From Vibrio algicola (GTDB lineage Bacteria > Pseudomonadota > Gammaproteobacteria > Enterobacterales > Vibrionaceae): a stretch of DNA of 64,000 bases. Shown here piece by piece: positions 36,415 through 45,411 of this stretch. The first letter of the stretch is position 1, and each line of letters starts with the position of its first letter. A program made the position numbers and the translations under genes. Under the pieces are notes generated by a model. That model was given only the letters and a program-made list of their open reading frames with translations, did not search any database and had not been told where the DNA came from. The DNA is taken from positions 2,046,001-2,110,000 of the forward strand of contig NZ_CP045699.1 in NCBI RefSeq assembly GCF_009601765.2, given 5' to 3'.

Positions 36415-36562
36415 CCAAAACTACTAAAGTGATGAAAATTGTTTCATATTGGTTGATATTGAGGCAGATCAAGACTACAAACAAATTGTCTAGGAAAACA
36501 AAAGAACTTAATTTACAATACAAAAAAACATTAAATGAATATCTGAAATAAGGGCTATAAAC

Positions 36563-37363
36563 ATGAGATTGATCCCATTAGTAAATGCAGAACAAGTTGG
36601 TAAATGGACTGCTCGTCATATCGTAAGTCGTATTAATGCTTTCAAACCAACGGCTGACCGCCCATTTGTTTTAGGTCTTCCTACTGGTGGTACACCTCTA
36701 GTGACTTACAAGTACTTAATTGAAGCTTGTAAAAATGGTGACGTAAGTTTTAAAGATGTCGTGACTTTCAATATGGATGAGTATGTTGGCATTGATCCTA
36801 ACCATCCTGAGTCTTACCGTTCATTCATGTTTAATAACTTGTTTAATCACATTGATATTCAAGAAAAAAACATCAACCTTCTTGACGGTCAAGCGGCAGA
36901 TACGGAAGCGCATTGCCAAGCGTATGAAGATAAAATTCGTTCATACGGCAAAATTAACTTATTTATGGGTGGCGTTGGCGTTGACGGACACATTGCATTC
37001 AATGAGCCAGGATCGTCTTTATCTTCTCGTACTCGTATCAAAACGCTGACTGAAGAAACCCGTATCGTAAACTCACGTTTCTTTAACGACGATCTAAATC
37101 AAGTGCCTAAATACGCGCTAACTATTGGTGTTGGCACTTTGCTTGACGCTGAAGAAGTGGTTATTTTGTCTGTTGGCCATAATAAAGGCCAAGCACTACA
37201 AATGGCGATTGAAGGCTCTGTTAACCACATGTGGACTGTGACTACGCTGCAATTGCACCGTAAAGCAATCTTGGTGGCGGATGAAGCGGCGCAACAAGAG
37301 CTAAAAGTGAAAACAGTGAAGTATTTCTCTGAATTAGAAGCTGAGAACATTAAAGGTTTATAA
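36563..37363 (+). CDS. nagB: Glucosamine-6-phosphate deaminase
   Basis: It converts GlcN-6-phosphate to fructose-6-phosphate and ammonia, the last step of GlcNAc use. Length 266 residues, as for E. coli NagB. The family motifs are complete: [13 protein letters not shown] (about 37-49), [20 protein letters not shown] with catalytic Asp72, [17 protein letters not shown] with Asp141/His143/Glu148, and the allosteric-site region [13 protein letters not shown] (about residues 154-166). It is divergent from the DeoR gene and uses its own promoter. It is the metabolic outlet for the chitin cluster at the left of the window. Confidence 0.96.
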   Translation: MRLIPLVNAEQVGKWTARHIVSRINAFKPTADRPFVLGLPTGGTPLVTYKYLIEACKNGDVSFKDVVTFNMDEYVGIDPNHPESYRSFMFNNLFNHIDIQEKNINLLDGQAADTEAHCQAYEDKIRSYGKINLFMGGVGVDGHIAFNEPGSSLSSRTRIKTLTEETRIVNSRFFNDDLNQVPKYALTIGVGTLLDAEEVVILSVGHNKGQALQMAIEGSVNHMWTVTTLQLHRKAILVADEAAQQELKVKTVKYFSELEAENIKGL

Positions 37364-37442
37364 CCTTTGATTAAATACCTTTAGTGCAAAAGCATCGCTC
37401 TCACTTACCTTTATGAGATTAATGCAAAAGCTACGATACTCG

Positions 37443-37468
37443 CCGCCCACATTCCTGGGCGGTTTTTT
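37443..37468 (+). terminator. Terminator of nagB
   Basis: CCGCCC (37443-37448) pairs with GGGCGG (37457-37462) followed by TTTTTT. Confidence 0.9.
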
Positions 37469-37959
37469 ATTGCTCATTTTTAACGCAGCCCTAAGCTCTC
37501 ATAAGCCTGAATGACCTTTTATTCACTTTAATAAAAGCCCAAAATAACAAGCAAATTGTTACTGCTATTTTGTAACTTTTATTCACATTCAATTTAATTC
37601 ACAACGAAAAATAATTGTTTTATGGCCAAATCTTGTTCTAAGACAAGTAAGAACCGTGATCTTAGTATCAAAGACTGGTAAAATTCCGACCTCAATTTAG
37701 AAAGTAAATTACATCTATAACTAAGTTACTTAAAAATCTCGTAACTTGAATGTAAACGTCCGTCGTCATCTGGCTTTATAAAAAGGCGAGAAAATCATTA
37801 TTATGCGGACGTATAAATAGCATCTACACTGTATGACAGCATTTCTGTCTACACGGTTTTTGTTTTGAAGAGTACTTATCCATCTAGATTGGATGATTTG
37901 GCTCCTTCGAAACCGACAATATTCAAATATTTAATATTATTTACTGGAGAGTATCCCAA
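37469..37959 (+). promoter_or_regulatory. Long, hairpin-rich upstream region of pykF
   Basis: No gene. Inverted pairs: CTTGT/ACAAG near 37632-37647, AAGTTAC (37723-37729) with GTAACTT (37741-37747), ACGTCCG (37756-37762) with CGGACGT (37805-37811), and ATCCA/TGGAT near 37879-37895. TACTGGAGAG gives the pykF ribosome site. Together they suggest a promoter and a structured leader. I find no match to a known riboswitch. Confidence 0.45.
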
Positions 37960-39372
37960 ATGAAAAAGACCAAAATCGTATGTACGATTGGCCCGAAAAC
38001 TGAATCTGTTGAGAAACTAACTGAACTTGCTAACGCAGGTATGAACGTTATGCGTTTAAACTTCTCACACGGTAATTTCGAAGAGCACGGAACTCGTATT
38101 GATAATCTTCGTCAAGTGATGAAGAACACAAGCAAGCAACTTGCTATCTTGCTTGATACTAAAGGTCCTGAAATCCGTACTATCAAACTAGAAAATGGCG
38201 ACGATGTTGCTCTAGTTGCGGGTCAAGAATTCACTTTCACCACTGATATCACGGTTGTGGGTAACATCAACACAGTTGCGGTTACTTACCCAGGTTTCGC
38301 ACAAGATCTTACTGCTGGCGATACTATCCTAGTGGATGATGGTCTTATCGAAATGGAAGTTATTGCGACTACCGATACTGAAGTTAAGTGTAAAGTTCTT
38401 AACAACGGTGACTTAGGTGAAAACAAAGGTGTTAACCTTCCTGGCGTTTCAGTAAAACTTCCTGCTCTTGCAGAAAAAGATAAAGCTGACCTTAAGTTTG
38501 GTTGTGAGCAAGGCGTTGATTTCGTTGCTGCATCTTTCATCCGTAAAGCTGATGATGTTAAAGAAATCCGTGAACTTCTTTGCGCTAACGGCGGCGAAAA
38601 CATCCAAATCATCTCTAAAATTGAGAACCAAGAAGGTGTTGATAACTTCGACGAAATTCTTGAAGCATCAGACGGCATCATGGTTGCTCGTGGCGACCTA
38701 GGTGTTGAGATCCCAGTTGAAGAAGTAATCTTCGCTCAAAAAATGATGATTGAGAAATGTAACCGCGCACGTAAAGTGGTTATCACTGCAACTCAAATGC
38801 TTGATTCAATGATTAAAAACCCACGTCCAACTCGCGCAGAAGCGGGCGACGTTGCTAACGCAATCATGGATGGCACCGATGCAGTTATGCTTTCTGGTGA
38901 ATCAGCAAAAGGTAAATACCCTGTTGAAGCGGTAACTATCATGGCTCAAATCTGTGCTCGTACAGACCGCGCTTTGAAAGCTGAACTAGGTTCTCGTTTA
39001 GATAGCCCACGTTTACGCATCACTGAAGCAGTATGTAAATCAGCCGTTGAAACCGCTGAGAAACTAGCCACTCCTGTAATCGTTGTTGCAACTGAAGCAG
39101 GTAAATCTGCACGTTCAGTACGTAAATACTTCCCAACAGCGAAAATCATTGCAGTAACAACTAACACTAAAACAGCAGCGCAACTTTGCTTGTCTAAAGG
39201 TGTTACACCAATCGTTGTTGCCGCTATCAATGATACTGAAGACTTCTACCGTCAAGGTATGGCTCTAGCTCTAGAAATGGGTTACGGCGAGAAAGGTGAT
39301 GTCGCAGTTATGGTTTCTGGTGCTCTTGTACCATCAGGCACAACTAACACTTCTTCTGTTCACGTTCTTTAA
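37960..39372 (+). CDS. pykF: Pyruvate kinase, type I
   Basis: It converts phosphoenolpyruvate and ADP to pyruvate and ATP in glycolysis. Length 470 residues, equal to E. coli PykF. Motifs: [14 protein letters not shown] (start), [10 protein letters not shown] (about 27-36), [28 protein letters not shown] with catalytic Lys220, [12 protein letters not shown] (about 243-254), and [19 protein letters not shown] with the hallmark of the active-site loop. The C-terminal domain binds the fructose-1,6-bisphosphate activator in type I enzymes. It has its own terminator. Confidence 0.96.
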   Translation: MKKTKIVCTIGPKTESVEKLTELANAGMNVMRLNFSHGNFEEHGTRIDNLRQVMKNTSKQLAILLDTKGPEIRTIKLENGDDVALVAGQEFTFTTDITVVGNINTVAVTYPGFAQDLTAGDTILVDDGLIEMEVIATTDTEVKCKVLNNGDLGENKGVNLPGVSVKLPALAEKDKADLKFGCEQGVDFVAASFIRKADDVKEIRELLCANGGENIQIISKIENQEGVDNFDEILEASDGIMVARGDLGVEIPVEEVIFAQKMMIEKCNRARKVVITATQMLDSMIKNPRPTRAEAGDVANAIMDGTDAVMLSGESAKGKYPVEAVTIMAQICARTDRALKAELGSRLDSPRLRITEAVCKSAVETAEKLATPVIVVATEAGKSARSVRKYFPTAKIIAVTTNTKTAAQLCLSKGVTPIVVAAINDTEDFYRQGMALALEMGYGEKGDVAVMVSGALVPSGTTNTSSVHVL

Positions 39373-39405
39373 TATAAAGTTCGCGTTACCGAAAAGATGA
39401 AAAAC

Positions 39406-39433
39406 AAAAGGAGGCTTTATCGCCTCCTTTTTT
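39406..39433 (+). terminator. Terminator of pykF
   Basis: AAAAGGAGGC (39406-39415) pairs with GCCTCCTTTT (39422-39431), followed by TT. Confidence 0.9.
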
Positions 39434-39664
39434 ATTGTCAAAATTTCCACTTCAACTTTCCTACTGCCGCTTTGCCACTAACGCCGTTAATCTAACCGTT
39501 AATTACCACCCAAAAAATTCTTTATGATGGGTATTGAGCAATACCACCAACAAAAGAAAATACAACGCGCTGAGCTGAAACCCTAACACCATCAAAGATC
39601 CGATTGTTAACCTCACCAATGCTATGCTCGCCATAACCTGTTGCCTCCGCCCCTATCTCATATT
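39434..39664. other. Intergenic stretch without a gene
   Basis: No supported reading frame. GGGTATTGAGCAATACC (about 39530-39546) is a small hairpin with arms GGTATTG/CAATACC. Nothing else recognised. Confidence 0.5.
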
Positions 39665-39795
39665 CTATACCCGTCTTACTTGAAGCTGCAGCTTTTTGGG
39701 CTGCGCTAACTCACCCCAATCACTTAGGCAAGCTAAGCTCATGGGGCTTCGTTTACTTGCCGCCTCACTGCAACGTCAATTACTTTGGGTATATA
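39665..39795. repeat. Vibrio-type palindromic intergenic repeat, family B, full copy
   Basis: Begins ATACCCGTCTTACTTGAAGC, has GCTGCAGC at 39689-39696, an inner inverted pair around CACCCCAATC and ATGGGGCTTC, then TTGCCGCCTCACTGCAACG, and ends ATTACTTTGGGTATAT. The ends are inverted copies (TATACCC/GGGTATA). Confidence 0.8.
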
Positions 39796-39978
39796 CACCT
39801 AGTCAAAATACCGTTCGACACTTTAAAGATTAGATTAAGATCACACTTTTTATTAGACTAAAGTCGAATGTATTTTGGTTAATGCAAAAAAAAGCAGCCC
39901 ATTGAGGACTGCTAGTATTGCTTATAAAGAGTAATTGTTTGATTGCTTAAGCTTTAATTTAATCTCACGCTAAATAAG

Positions 39979-40473
39979 CTAAGCTTTTAACGCTCGCTCG
40001 CCACGGGCAATACCCACCACACCACTACGCGCCACTTCGATGACATCTGTCATTTCCGATACCGCTCGAATGAAGGCATCCAGTTTTTCACTGTCGCCCG
40101 CCAGTTGAATGGTAAATAAAGAGGCGGTGACATCGACGATCTGACCACGAAAGACATCCGATAAACGGTGTACTTCGGCGCGAGCAAAACCACTGGCTTT
40201 CACTTTGACCAACATTAACTCACGTTCAACGTAAGATTGCTCTGTCACTTCTTGTACTTTTAATACATCCACCAGCTTGTGTAAGTGTTTTTCAATTTGC
40301 TCTAACTCAAGCGCGTCACTGGCGGTAGTAATATTTAAACGAGAGAGAGTTGGATCATCGGTGGCTGAAACCGTTAGTGACTCAATGTTATAACCACGCT
40401 GCGAAAATAGACCCACCACGCGAGATAATGACCCCGCTTGGTTCTCTAATAATAGCGAAATAATATGTCTCAT
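39979..40473 (-). CDS. ilvH: Acetolactate synthase III small (regulatory) subunit
   Basis: Regulatory subunit of 164 residues with an N-terminal ACT domain (ISLLLENQAGSLSRVVGLFS, RGYNIESLTV, residues 4-36) that binds valine for feedback inhibition. A second ACT-like half follows (ELMLVKVKASGFARAE, DSEKLDAFI). It begins one base after the ilvI stop, so the two subunits are translationally coupled. No terminator is evident immediately after the stop. Confidence 0.95.
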   Translation of the reverse strand: MRHIISLLLENQAGSLSRVVGLFSQRGYNIESLTVSATDDPTLSRLNITTASDALELEQIEKHLHKLVDVLKVQEVTEQSYVERELMLVKVKASGFARAEVHRLSDVFRGQIVDVTASLFTIQLAGDSEKLDAFIRAVSEMTDVIEVARSGVVGIARGERALKA

Positions 40474-40474
40474 A

Positions 40475-42193
40475 TTAGGTTTTCTCCGTCTTGCTTAGCC
40501 ACATCTTATCCATACTTTCACCCTTCACTTGCATTGGGTAAACATGTTCAGTTTCATCGACATTAATATCAACAAACACCAAACGATCTTTCATATCTAA
40601 CGCTTTTTGTAAGCCAGCTTCAAGATCTTCGGGTTTATCAATTCGGATCCCAACATGCCCATAGGCTTCGGCTATCGCGGCAAAATCGGGTACTGAATCC
40701 ATATAAGAATGAGAATGACGTCCCTGGTAAATGATGTCTTGCCATTGCTTAACCATGCCTAAGAATCGGTTATTCAAGTTAATAATTTTTACCGGAATAT
40801 CGTATTGCAAACAAGTGGATAGCTCTTGGATATTCATTTGAATACTGCCATCTCCAGTGACGCACACCACCTCTTCTTGTGGCATGGCAAACTTGGCCCC
40901 CATCGCGGCAGGCAAACCAAAGCCCATAGTGCCCAGACCGCCAGAGTTAATCCAACGGCGCGGTTTATCAAATGGGTAATACAGCGCAGCAAACATTTGG
41001 TGCTGACCGACATCAGAAGCGACATACGCTTCGCCCTTGGTCAATTTATACAGCGTTTCAATCACTTGTTGTGGCTTAATACGATCACTGGTGCGATCAA
41101 ATTCCAAACACTGACGATTTTTCCAACCTTGCAGCTCTTGCCACCAAGTTTCGATCGCTTCACTGTCTTGTTTGATCTCTTTTTCTGGCAGTTGCTTAAG
41201 CATGCTATTGAGCACTTCATCAGCCGAGCCAACAATCGGCAGATCGGCATGAATGGTCTTGGAAATAGAAGAAGGATCAATATCAATGTGCATGATCTTG
41301 GCATTGGGACAGTATTTTTCTACATTGTTGGTGGTTCGATCATCAAAACGTACCCCTACACCAAAGATCAAATCGGCATTATGCATCGCCATATTGGCCT
41401 CATACGTACCGTGCATCCCGAGCATACCTAATGAATTTTTGTGAGTTGCAGGGAAAGCGCCGAGCCCCATTAAGGTGCTGACAACGGGTAAATTCAATGC
41501 TTCAGCCAGCTTAATCAGTTGCTCGCTAGCCTCCGCAATGATCGCGCCTCCGCCGACATACAACACTGGTTTTTTCGCTTCAAGTAAGGTTCTTAAGCCT
41601 TTTTTGATTTGTCCTTTATGGCCTGACGTGGTCGGATTATACGATCGCATTTTAACTTCATCAGGATACTGATAAGGGAAAGTTTCAAGTGGGTTTAATA
41701 CATTTTTAGGCAGATCAACCACTACCGGACCAGGACGACCGGTGGATGCTAAATAGAAGGCTTTTTTGATTACTTCAGGAATATCTTGCGCTCTTTGCAC
41801 CAAGAAACTGTGTTTCACCACTGGGCGAGAGATCCCCACCATGTCGCATTCTTGAAAGGCATCATTACCAATTAAGTTACTGGGTACTTGACCAGATATC
41901 ACTACCATTGGCGCTGAATCCATGTAAGCGGTTGCGATACCTGTAATAGTATTGGTGGCGCCGGGGCCCGATGTCACTAACACCACGCCAACTTTTCCGG
42001 TAGCGCGAGCGTAACCATCAGCCATGTGCGCGGCAGCTTGTTCGTGACGAACCAATACATGCTCAATATCGCTTTTTTCATGCAAAGCATCATAGATGTC
42101 GAGTACTGAGCCGCCAGGGTAACCAAAGATGTGTTCAACACCTTCATCAATCAAAGAGCGAACGACCATGTCCGCGCCGGATAACATTTCCAT
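40475..42193 (-). CDS. ilvI: Acetolactate synthase III large (catalytic) subunit
   Basis: ThDP-dependent enzyme that condenses pyruvate to acetolactate, or pyruvate and 2-oxobutyrate to acetohydroxybutyrate, for valine, leucine and isoleucine. Length 572 residues (E. coli IlvI 574). It has the N-terminal catalytic Glu region [19 protein letters not shown] (about 48-66), the FAD-binding middle domain, and the ThDP motif [16 protein letters not shown] to NLNNRFLGM (about 437-475). GGAGGCAATATG at the start gives a strong ribosome site. A 646-base region separates it from leuO, as expected for a Lrp- or LeuO-regulated promoter. Confidence 0.95.
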   Translation of the reverse strand: MEMLSGADMVVRSLIDEGVEHIFGYPGGSVLDIYDALHEKSDIEHVLVRHEQAAAHMADGYARATGKVGVVLVTSGPGATNTITGIATAYMDSAPMVVISGQVPSNLIGNDAFQECDMVGISRPVVKHSFLVQRAQDIPEVIKKAFYLASTGRPGPVVVDLPKNVLNPLETFPYQYPDEVKMRSYNPTTSGHKGQIKKGLRTLLEAKKPVLYVGGGAIIAEASEQLIKLAEALNLPVVSTLMGLGAFPATHKNSLGMLGMHGTYEANMAMHNADLIFGVGVRFDDRTTNNVEKYCPNAKIMHIDIDPSSISKTIHADLPIVGSADEVLNSMLKQLPEKEIKQDSEAIETWWQELQGWKNRQCLEFDRTSDRIKPQQVIETLYKLTKGEAYVASDVGQHQMFAALYYPFDKPRRWINSGGLGTMGFGLPAAMGAKFAMPQEEVVCVTGDGSIQMNIQELSTCLQYDIPVKIINLNNRFLGMVKQWQDIIYQGRHSHSYMDSVPDFAAIAEAYGHVGIRIDKPEDLEAGLQKALDMKDRLVFVDINVDETEHVYPMQVKGESMDKMWLSKTEKT

Positions 42194-42755
42194 ATTGCCT
42201 CCGTTAATAGACCAATCGTCATAATGATTTCAATCATCAAATGACTTGCTTGGCATCACTTACCAAATGGAGACATCTCGCTCATCCATGCGATAAATGT
42301 TTACATAGTTAGGGCTTATTTTTAGCCTAAATAAAGAGATAACTTCACACTACAACCGGTATCTACGAGGGATACGATGCGAATATCTATCCAATCTATG
42401 TACCCCTTAATTCGATCATAATCGCTTAAGGAGGTGCATTATTGAGAGAATTCCCGACTCTCAACCTGATCACTTTACCGTCATCGTTTTAATGCGTCTA
42501 GCCGGAGAAACCGCCAGCATAAGCTCTAAAACTGATGTTTCACTCCGATTTAAGGATATCTAGCTAAGTTTTAATGTCTTTTATCCTTTATCGTCTAATA
42601 AAAGCTAAAAATAAAACCAAAAATATTATCATTTTTGCAACATAGGACAAATTTATCTCTAAGGTTCCGTGATGATAAAATAACGTGATCAGAAGTTGTC
42701 ATTGCATATATGCGTAAATTTAAAATCCGCAAATAACGACTTTGTGCCAGACAAC
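42194..42755 (-). promoter_or_regulatory. Long ilvIH upstream region
   Basis: Holds the ilvIH promoter and leader on the minus strand. GGGCTTATTTTTAGCC (42313-42328) forms a small hairpin. AT-rich tracts near 42590-42660 (AAAGCTAAAAATAAAACC) could bind Lrp or LeuO. I see no leucine- or valine-rich leader peptide on the minus strand, so attenuation is not supported here. On the plus strand a perfect ribosome site precedes a 16-codon frame at 42442 (see findings). Confidence 0.45.
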
Positions 42756-42759
42756 AAAA

Positions 42760-42787
42760 AACGCAGGGCCGGTAAAGACTCTGCGTT
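42760..42787 (-). terminator. Terminator of leuO
   Basis: On the minus strand AACGCAG (from 42787) pairs with CTGCGTT, followed by TTTTTG, about 50 bases past the leuO stop. Confidence 0.85.
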
Positions 42788-42839
42788 TATATTGAATAGC
42801 TTAGAAGTTGTGCTTGTTTTTACTTCACTTCATCACGGC

Positions 42840-43814
42840 TTATGCGCGCTGTGCATCAGCTAGTGCTTCACCACAAAGGATCATCAGTTGATCACGCATC
42901 CAGATGTGGCCTTTATCTTTTTCGCGTGATTCGTGCCAGCTTAGGTAACCCGCTACTTTGTTATCGGCGAATGGGTAAGGCAATACTTTGTAGTTTTGAC
43001 GATTTGGCATGATATCCATTAACCAACGTGGTACCACAGTCACAAGCTCAGATTGGCCAACAACATAAAGAACATTGCTCAAACCGGTACCCTGATAAGA
43101 TTCTTTATACTGAGTTTCTGCGCCATACACATGCTCATAGAAACTGCTAACACCATTTACTTTCGATAATGTTGCATGGTTTTCCGCTAAGAATTCTTGG
43201 CTAGAAATCTGAGAACCAATACGAGGGTGATTGGCTGAAACCACCACTACTAATTCATCACTAAAAATTTCAGTACTTGAGTATCCTGGTGCATCAAAAC
43301 GAGCGTAATCAATCACGAAATCCACTTCTTGGTAACGAAGTTTTTCAGCCAAGTTAGTGTCATTTTCTGCATCTAGGTGCAGTTGAATGCTTGGTGATTT
43401 TTCTGCAATGCCGCTCATAATACGAGGAGCAAAACGGATATCTGATGGGCTACATACCGACAATTTAAAACTACGGCTTGAAGTTTCTGGCAAGAAAATA
43501 GAGTTCGGTAATTCATTACGCACTAATTGCAGCGCTTGACGCATTGGACCAAATAACTGACGAGCACGTTGAGTTGGCTGAATACCACGACCATGACGCA
43601 TGAAAAGTTCGTCGTTAAACATCACTTTTAAGCGAGCAACGGCATTACTTACTGCCGGTTGTGACATACCCAAATACTGAGCTGCACGAGTGATATTTTG
43701 CTCCTGCATTACCGCATCAAACACTGTAAGGAGGTTAAGGTCAACACCACGTAATGTTGATTCCATACGGTGGTTAGTTACTGTTGTTTGGTTTTGTTCA
43801 GTTGAGTTTGTCAT
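42840..43814 (-). CDS. leuO: LysR-family regulator LeuO
   Basis: Global LysR-type regulator of 324 residues, with the long N-terminal lead (about 22 residues) typical of LeuO before RGVDLNLLTVFDAVMQEQNI and the helix-turn-helix TRAAQYLGMSQPAVSNAVARL (given in part). The effector domain starts near residue 110 (SRSFKLSVCSPSDIRFAP). It sits between ilvIH and leuABCD as in other gammaproteobacteria. In vibrios it also governs acid tolerance and virulence-related genes (established knowledge, not shown here). The long AT-rich upstream region suggests H-NS silencing and autoregulation. Confidence 0.92.
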   Translation of the reverse strand: MTNSTEQNQTTVTNHRMESTLRGVDLNLLTVFDAVMQEQNITRAAQYLGMSQPAVSNAVARLKVMFNDELFMRHGRGIQPTQRARQLFGPMRQALQLVRNELPNSIFLPETSSRSFKLSVCSPSDIRFAPRIMSGIAEKSPSIQLHLDAENDTNLAEKLRYQEVDFVIDYARFDAPGYSSTEIFSDELVVVVSANHPRIGSQISSQEFLAENHATLSKVNGVSSFYEHVYGAETQYKESYQGTGLSNVLYVVGQSELVTVVPRWLMDIMPNRQNYKVLPYPFADNKVAGYLSWHESREKDKGHIWMRDQLMILCGEALADAQRA

Positions 43815-44157
43815 GCTGCTTGCCTCTACAATTCTTAACAGGTAGCACTCTTAAATGAGTAATCGCTCACCACACTGTCGATAAGAAAAGATAATTAATA
43901 ATGATTTAATTTGAAGCCACTTGGAAGCGGTCTGAGGACACTATCCACCCAAGAAGCATTGATGACAACTATATTTATATTATATAATATCATTTAGATG
44001 AACACTTCAAAATAACCAATTAAAACAATCAGTTAAACAAGACAGAAAAAATATAAATTATTCTAAAACACAAACCATCCATCCACTGTATGATTTGAGT
44101 GGTTTTAGATCATGGTTTGGCATAATAAATATACAAAGACAATGGATCAGACCAAGG
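43815..44157. promoter_or_regulatory. AT-rich leuO promoter region with nested palindrome
   Basis: Very AT-rich from 43965 to 44070, fitting H-NS/LeuO control. A nested inverted repeat is at 44071-44119: outer arms CAAACCAT and ATGGTTTG, inner arms CCACT and AGTGG. It could form a cruciform or end the lipoprotein message. No gene seen. Confidence 0.5.
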
Positions 44158-44952
44158 CTATTGATGAGTTTGAATATACCAACGATTGAGGGCTTTTCTG
44201 CAAACGGTGAAAGGGGGTGATTGCGTTTCTTGTGCCTGATTAGACAAGGTATACGTCATCGACTTACAACGAAGAGCAGTTTTAAAAGATGTAAGTAACG
44301 CCGATTCTTGCTCTGTGATTGTATGAGGATCAATATTAAAGGCAGAAGGGTATGTTGAGAGTAAGGTTCTATCAGTATTCATCGGGTGAACATAATCCAT
44401 ATGCACATAACCTAAAACTACATCATGTTGCTCTACCATAAACCAACGTTTGTTGTTTACTCGAACCAGAGCGGTAAATCGTTCGCCCTTTTGCAACTGC
44501 CCAACCTTTTCACTTTGCGATGACGGTTCAGAACGTAAATTAACCGTGGTGGTCGCCAGATAAGGTAAGTCTCGCCATTCAGATGCGATATTGAGAGTGA
44601 CGCCTTGTGTCACTTGACGTTTTAACGTTTTGCTTATGACATTATTATCCCCGACAGCAATCGACCAACTTGATTGGCTGATTTTATCTTGCCCGGTAAA
44701 ATTACGGCGAGAATAAGACTCTAAAGCGATATTGATTTGGTTTAGCAATTTTTTCTGACCATCAGAGGATAAGGCCTGATCGATATCGTTCCCCATTTTC
44801 GCTAGCATCGAAACGGGTTGATTAGTTGATGGAGAGAAAGCAGGCCCTGGAACCGATTGATTTAATATTTGGCAGCCGGAAAGTAACACTATGCAACTCA
44901 AGCAACATAGCCGATTAAAAACAAACTTGTTTTGTTGTAACTTATTGCGCAT
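44158..44952 (-). CDS. Outer- or inner-membrane lipoprotein with bacterial SH3 domain
   Basis: Protein of 264 residues with a lipoprotein signal (CLSCIVLLSGC, lipidated Cys27). A bacterial SH3-type domain lies at about residues 133-186: TVNLRSEPSSQSEKVGQLQKG and WFMVEQHDVVLGYVHMDYV. Such domains often bind peptidoglycan or envelope proteins. A tail of about 65 residues with two more cysteines follows (ALRCKSM, FTVCRKAL). I do not recognise a named orthologue. It is encoded between leuO and leuABCD, transcribed away from leuA. Residue 28 is Gln, not Asp, which by the usual rule points to the outer membrane. Confidence 0.75.
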   Translation of the reverse strand: MRNKLQQNKFVFNRLCCLSCIVLLSGCQILNQSVPGPAFSPSTNQPVSMLAKMGNDIDQALSSDGQKKLLNQINIALESYSRRNFTGQDKISQSSWSIAVGDNNVISKTLKRQVTQGVTLNIASEWRDLPYLATTTVNLRSEPSSQSEKVGQLQKGERFTALVRVNNKRWFMVEQHDVVLGYVHMDYVHPMNTDRTLLSTYPSAFNIDPHTITEQESALLTSFKTALRCKSMTYTLSNQAQETQSPPFTVCRKALNRWYIQTHQ

Positions 44953-45158
44953 CTACCCTTCCTTTGGTCTACATGCCATCTCTACAGTTCTAGATGTTAT
45001 CAGCAATTGTATGCTTAATTCGATTGTAACGATAAAACTGAGTGATTGCTTTGAAAATCAAACCAATAAGTTGAAAAAGATAACTCATAGGGAATAACCA
45101 GAATTAAAAGAGATGAAGATAAAATGTTAACTTATTGTCACTTTTTCAATCAAAACCC

Positions 45159-45188
45159 TTGACGATGATAAGGTAAATGCGGTACAAA
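45159..45188 (+). promoter_or_regulatory. Probable sigma-70 promoter of the leu operon
   Basis: TTGACG (45159-45164), 18 bases, TACAAA (45183-45188), about 30 bases before the leader peptide start. Confidence 0.6.
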
Positions 45189-45218
45189 TTTAGACACTAA
45201 CTTTGTGGATGAAAATTA

Positions 45219-45281
45219 ATGACTAAACATGTTTCAACTCTACTCAACCTCCTCCTTATCGTGAAACCATCGCGCGGGTAG
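45219..45281 (+). CDS. leuL: Leucine operon leader peptide LeuL
   Basis: Twenty-residue peptide MTKHVSTLLNLLLIVKPSRG with five leucines in six codons of its middle (LLNLLL). Ribosome stalling on these codons when leucyl-tRNA is scarce prevents the terminator at 45314 and lets leuABCD be transcribed. The leader lies between a sigma-70 promoter and that terminator. The weak ribosome site (TGGATGAAAA) is ordinary for leaders. Confidence 0.9.
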   Translation: MTKHVSTLLNLLLIVKPSRG

Positions 45282-45313
45282 GAAGTGGACGAAACATACC
45301 ACATAAGAATTCC

Positions 45314-45347
45314 AAAAAAGCCCGCATTACCATGCGGGCTTTTTTAT
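45314..45347 (+). terminator. Attenuator terminator of leuABCD
   Basis: AAAAAAGCCCGCAT (45314-45327), loop TACC, ATGCGGGCTTTTTT (45332-45345). A strong terminator between the leader peptide and leuA. Confidence 0.92.
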
Positions 45348-45411
45348 TATATTTAGCTCACCAAAGCTAAAATCGCGTTGGATCGCGTACACACATAGAA
45401 AGGAAGCCACT

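Noticed and set aside
40826..41431. 201-codon plus-strand frame opposite ilvI
   Set aside because: It lies wholly antisense to well conserved ilvI and has no protein-like features; a shadow frame.
42194..42440. Branched-chain leader peptide before ilvI
   Set aside because: No minus-strand frame rich in Leu/Val/Ile with a following terminator was found.
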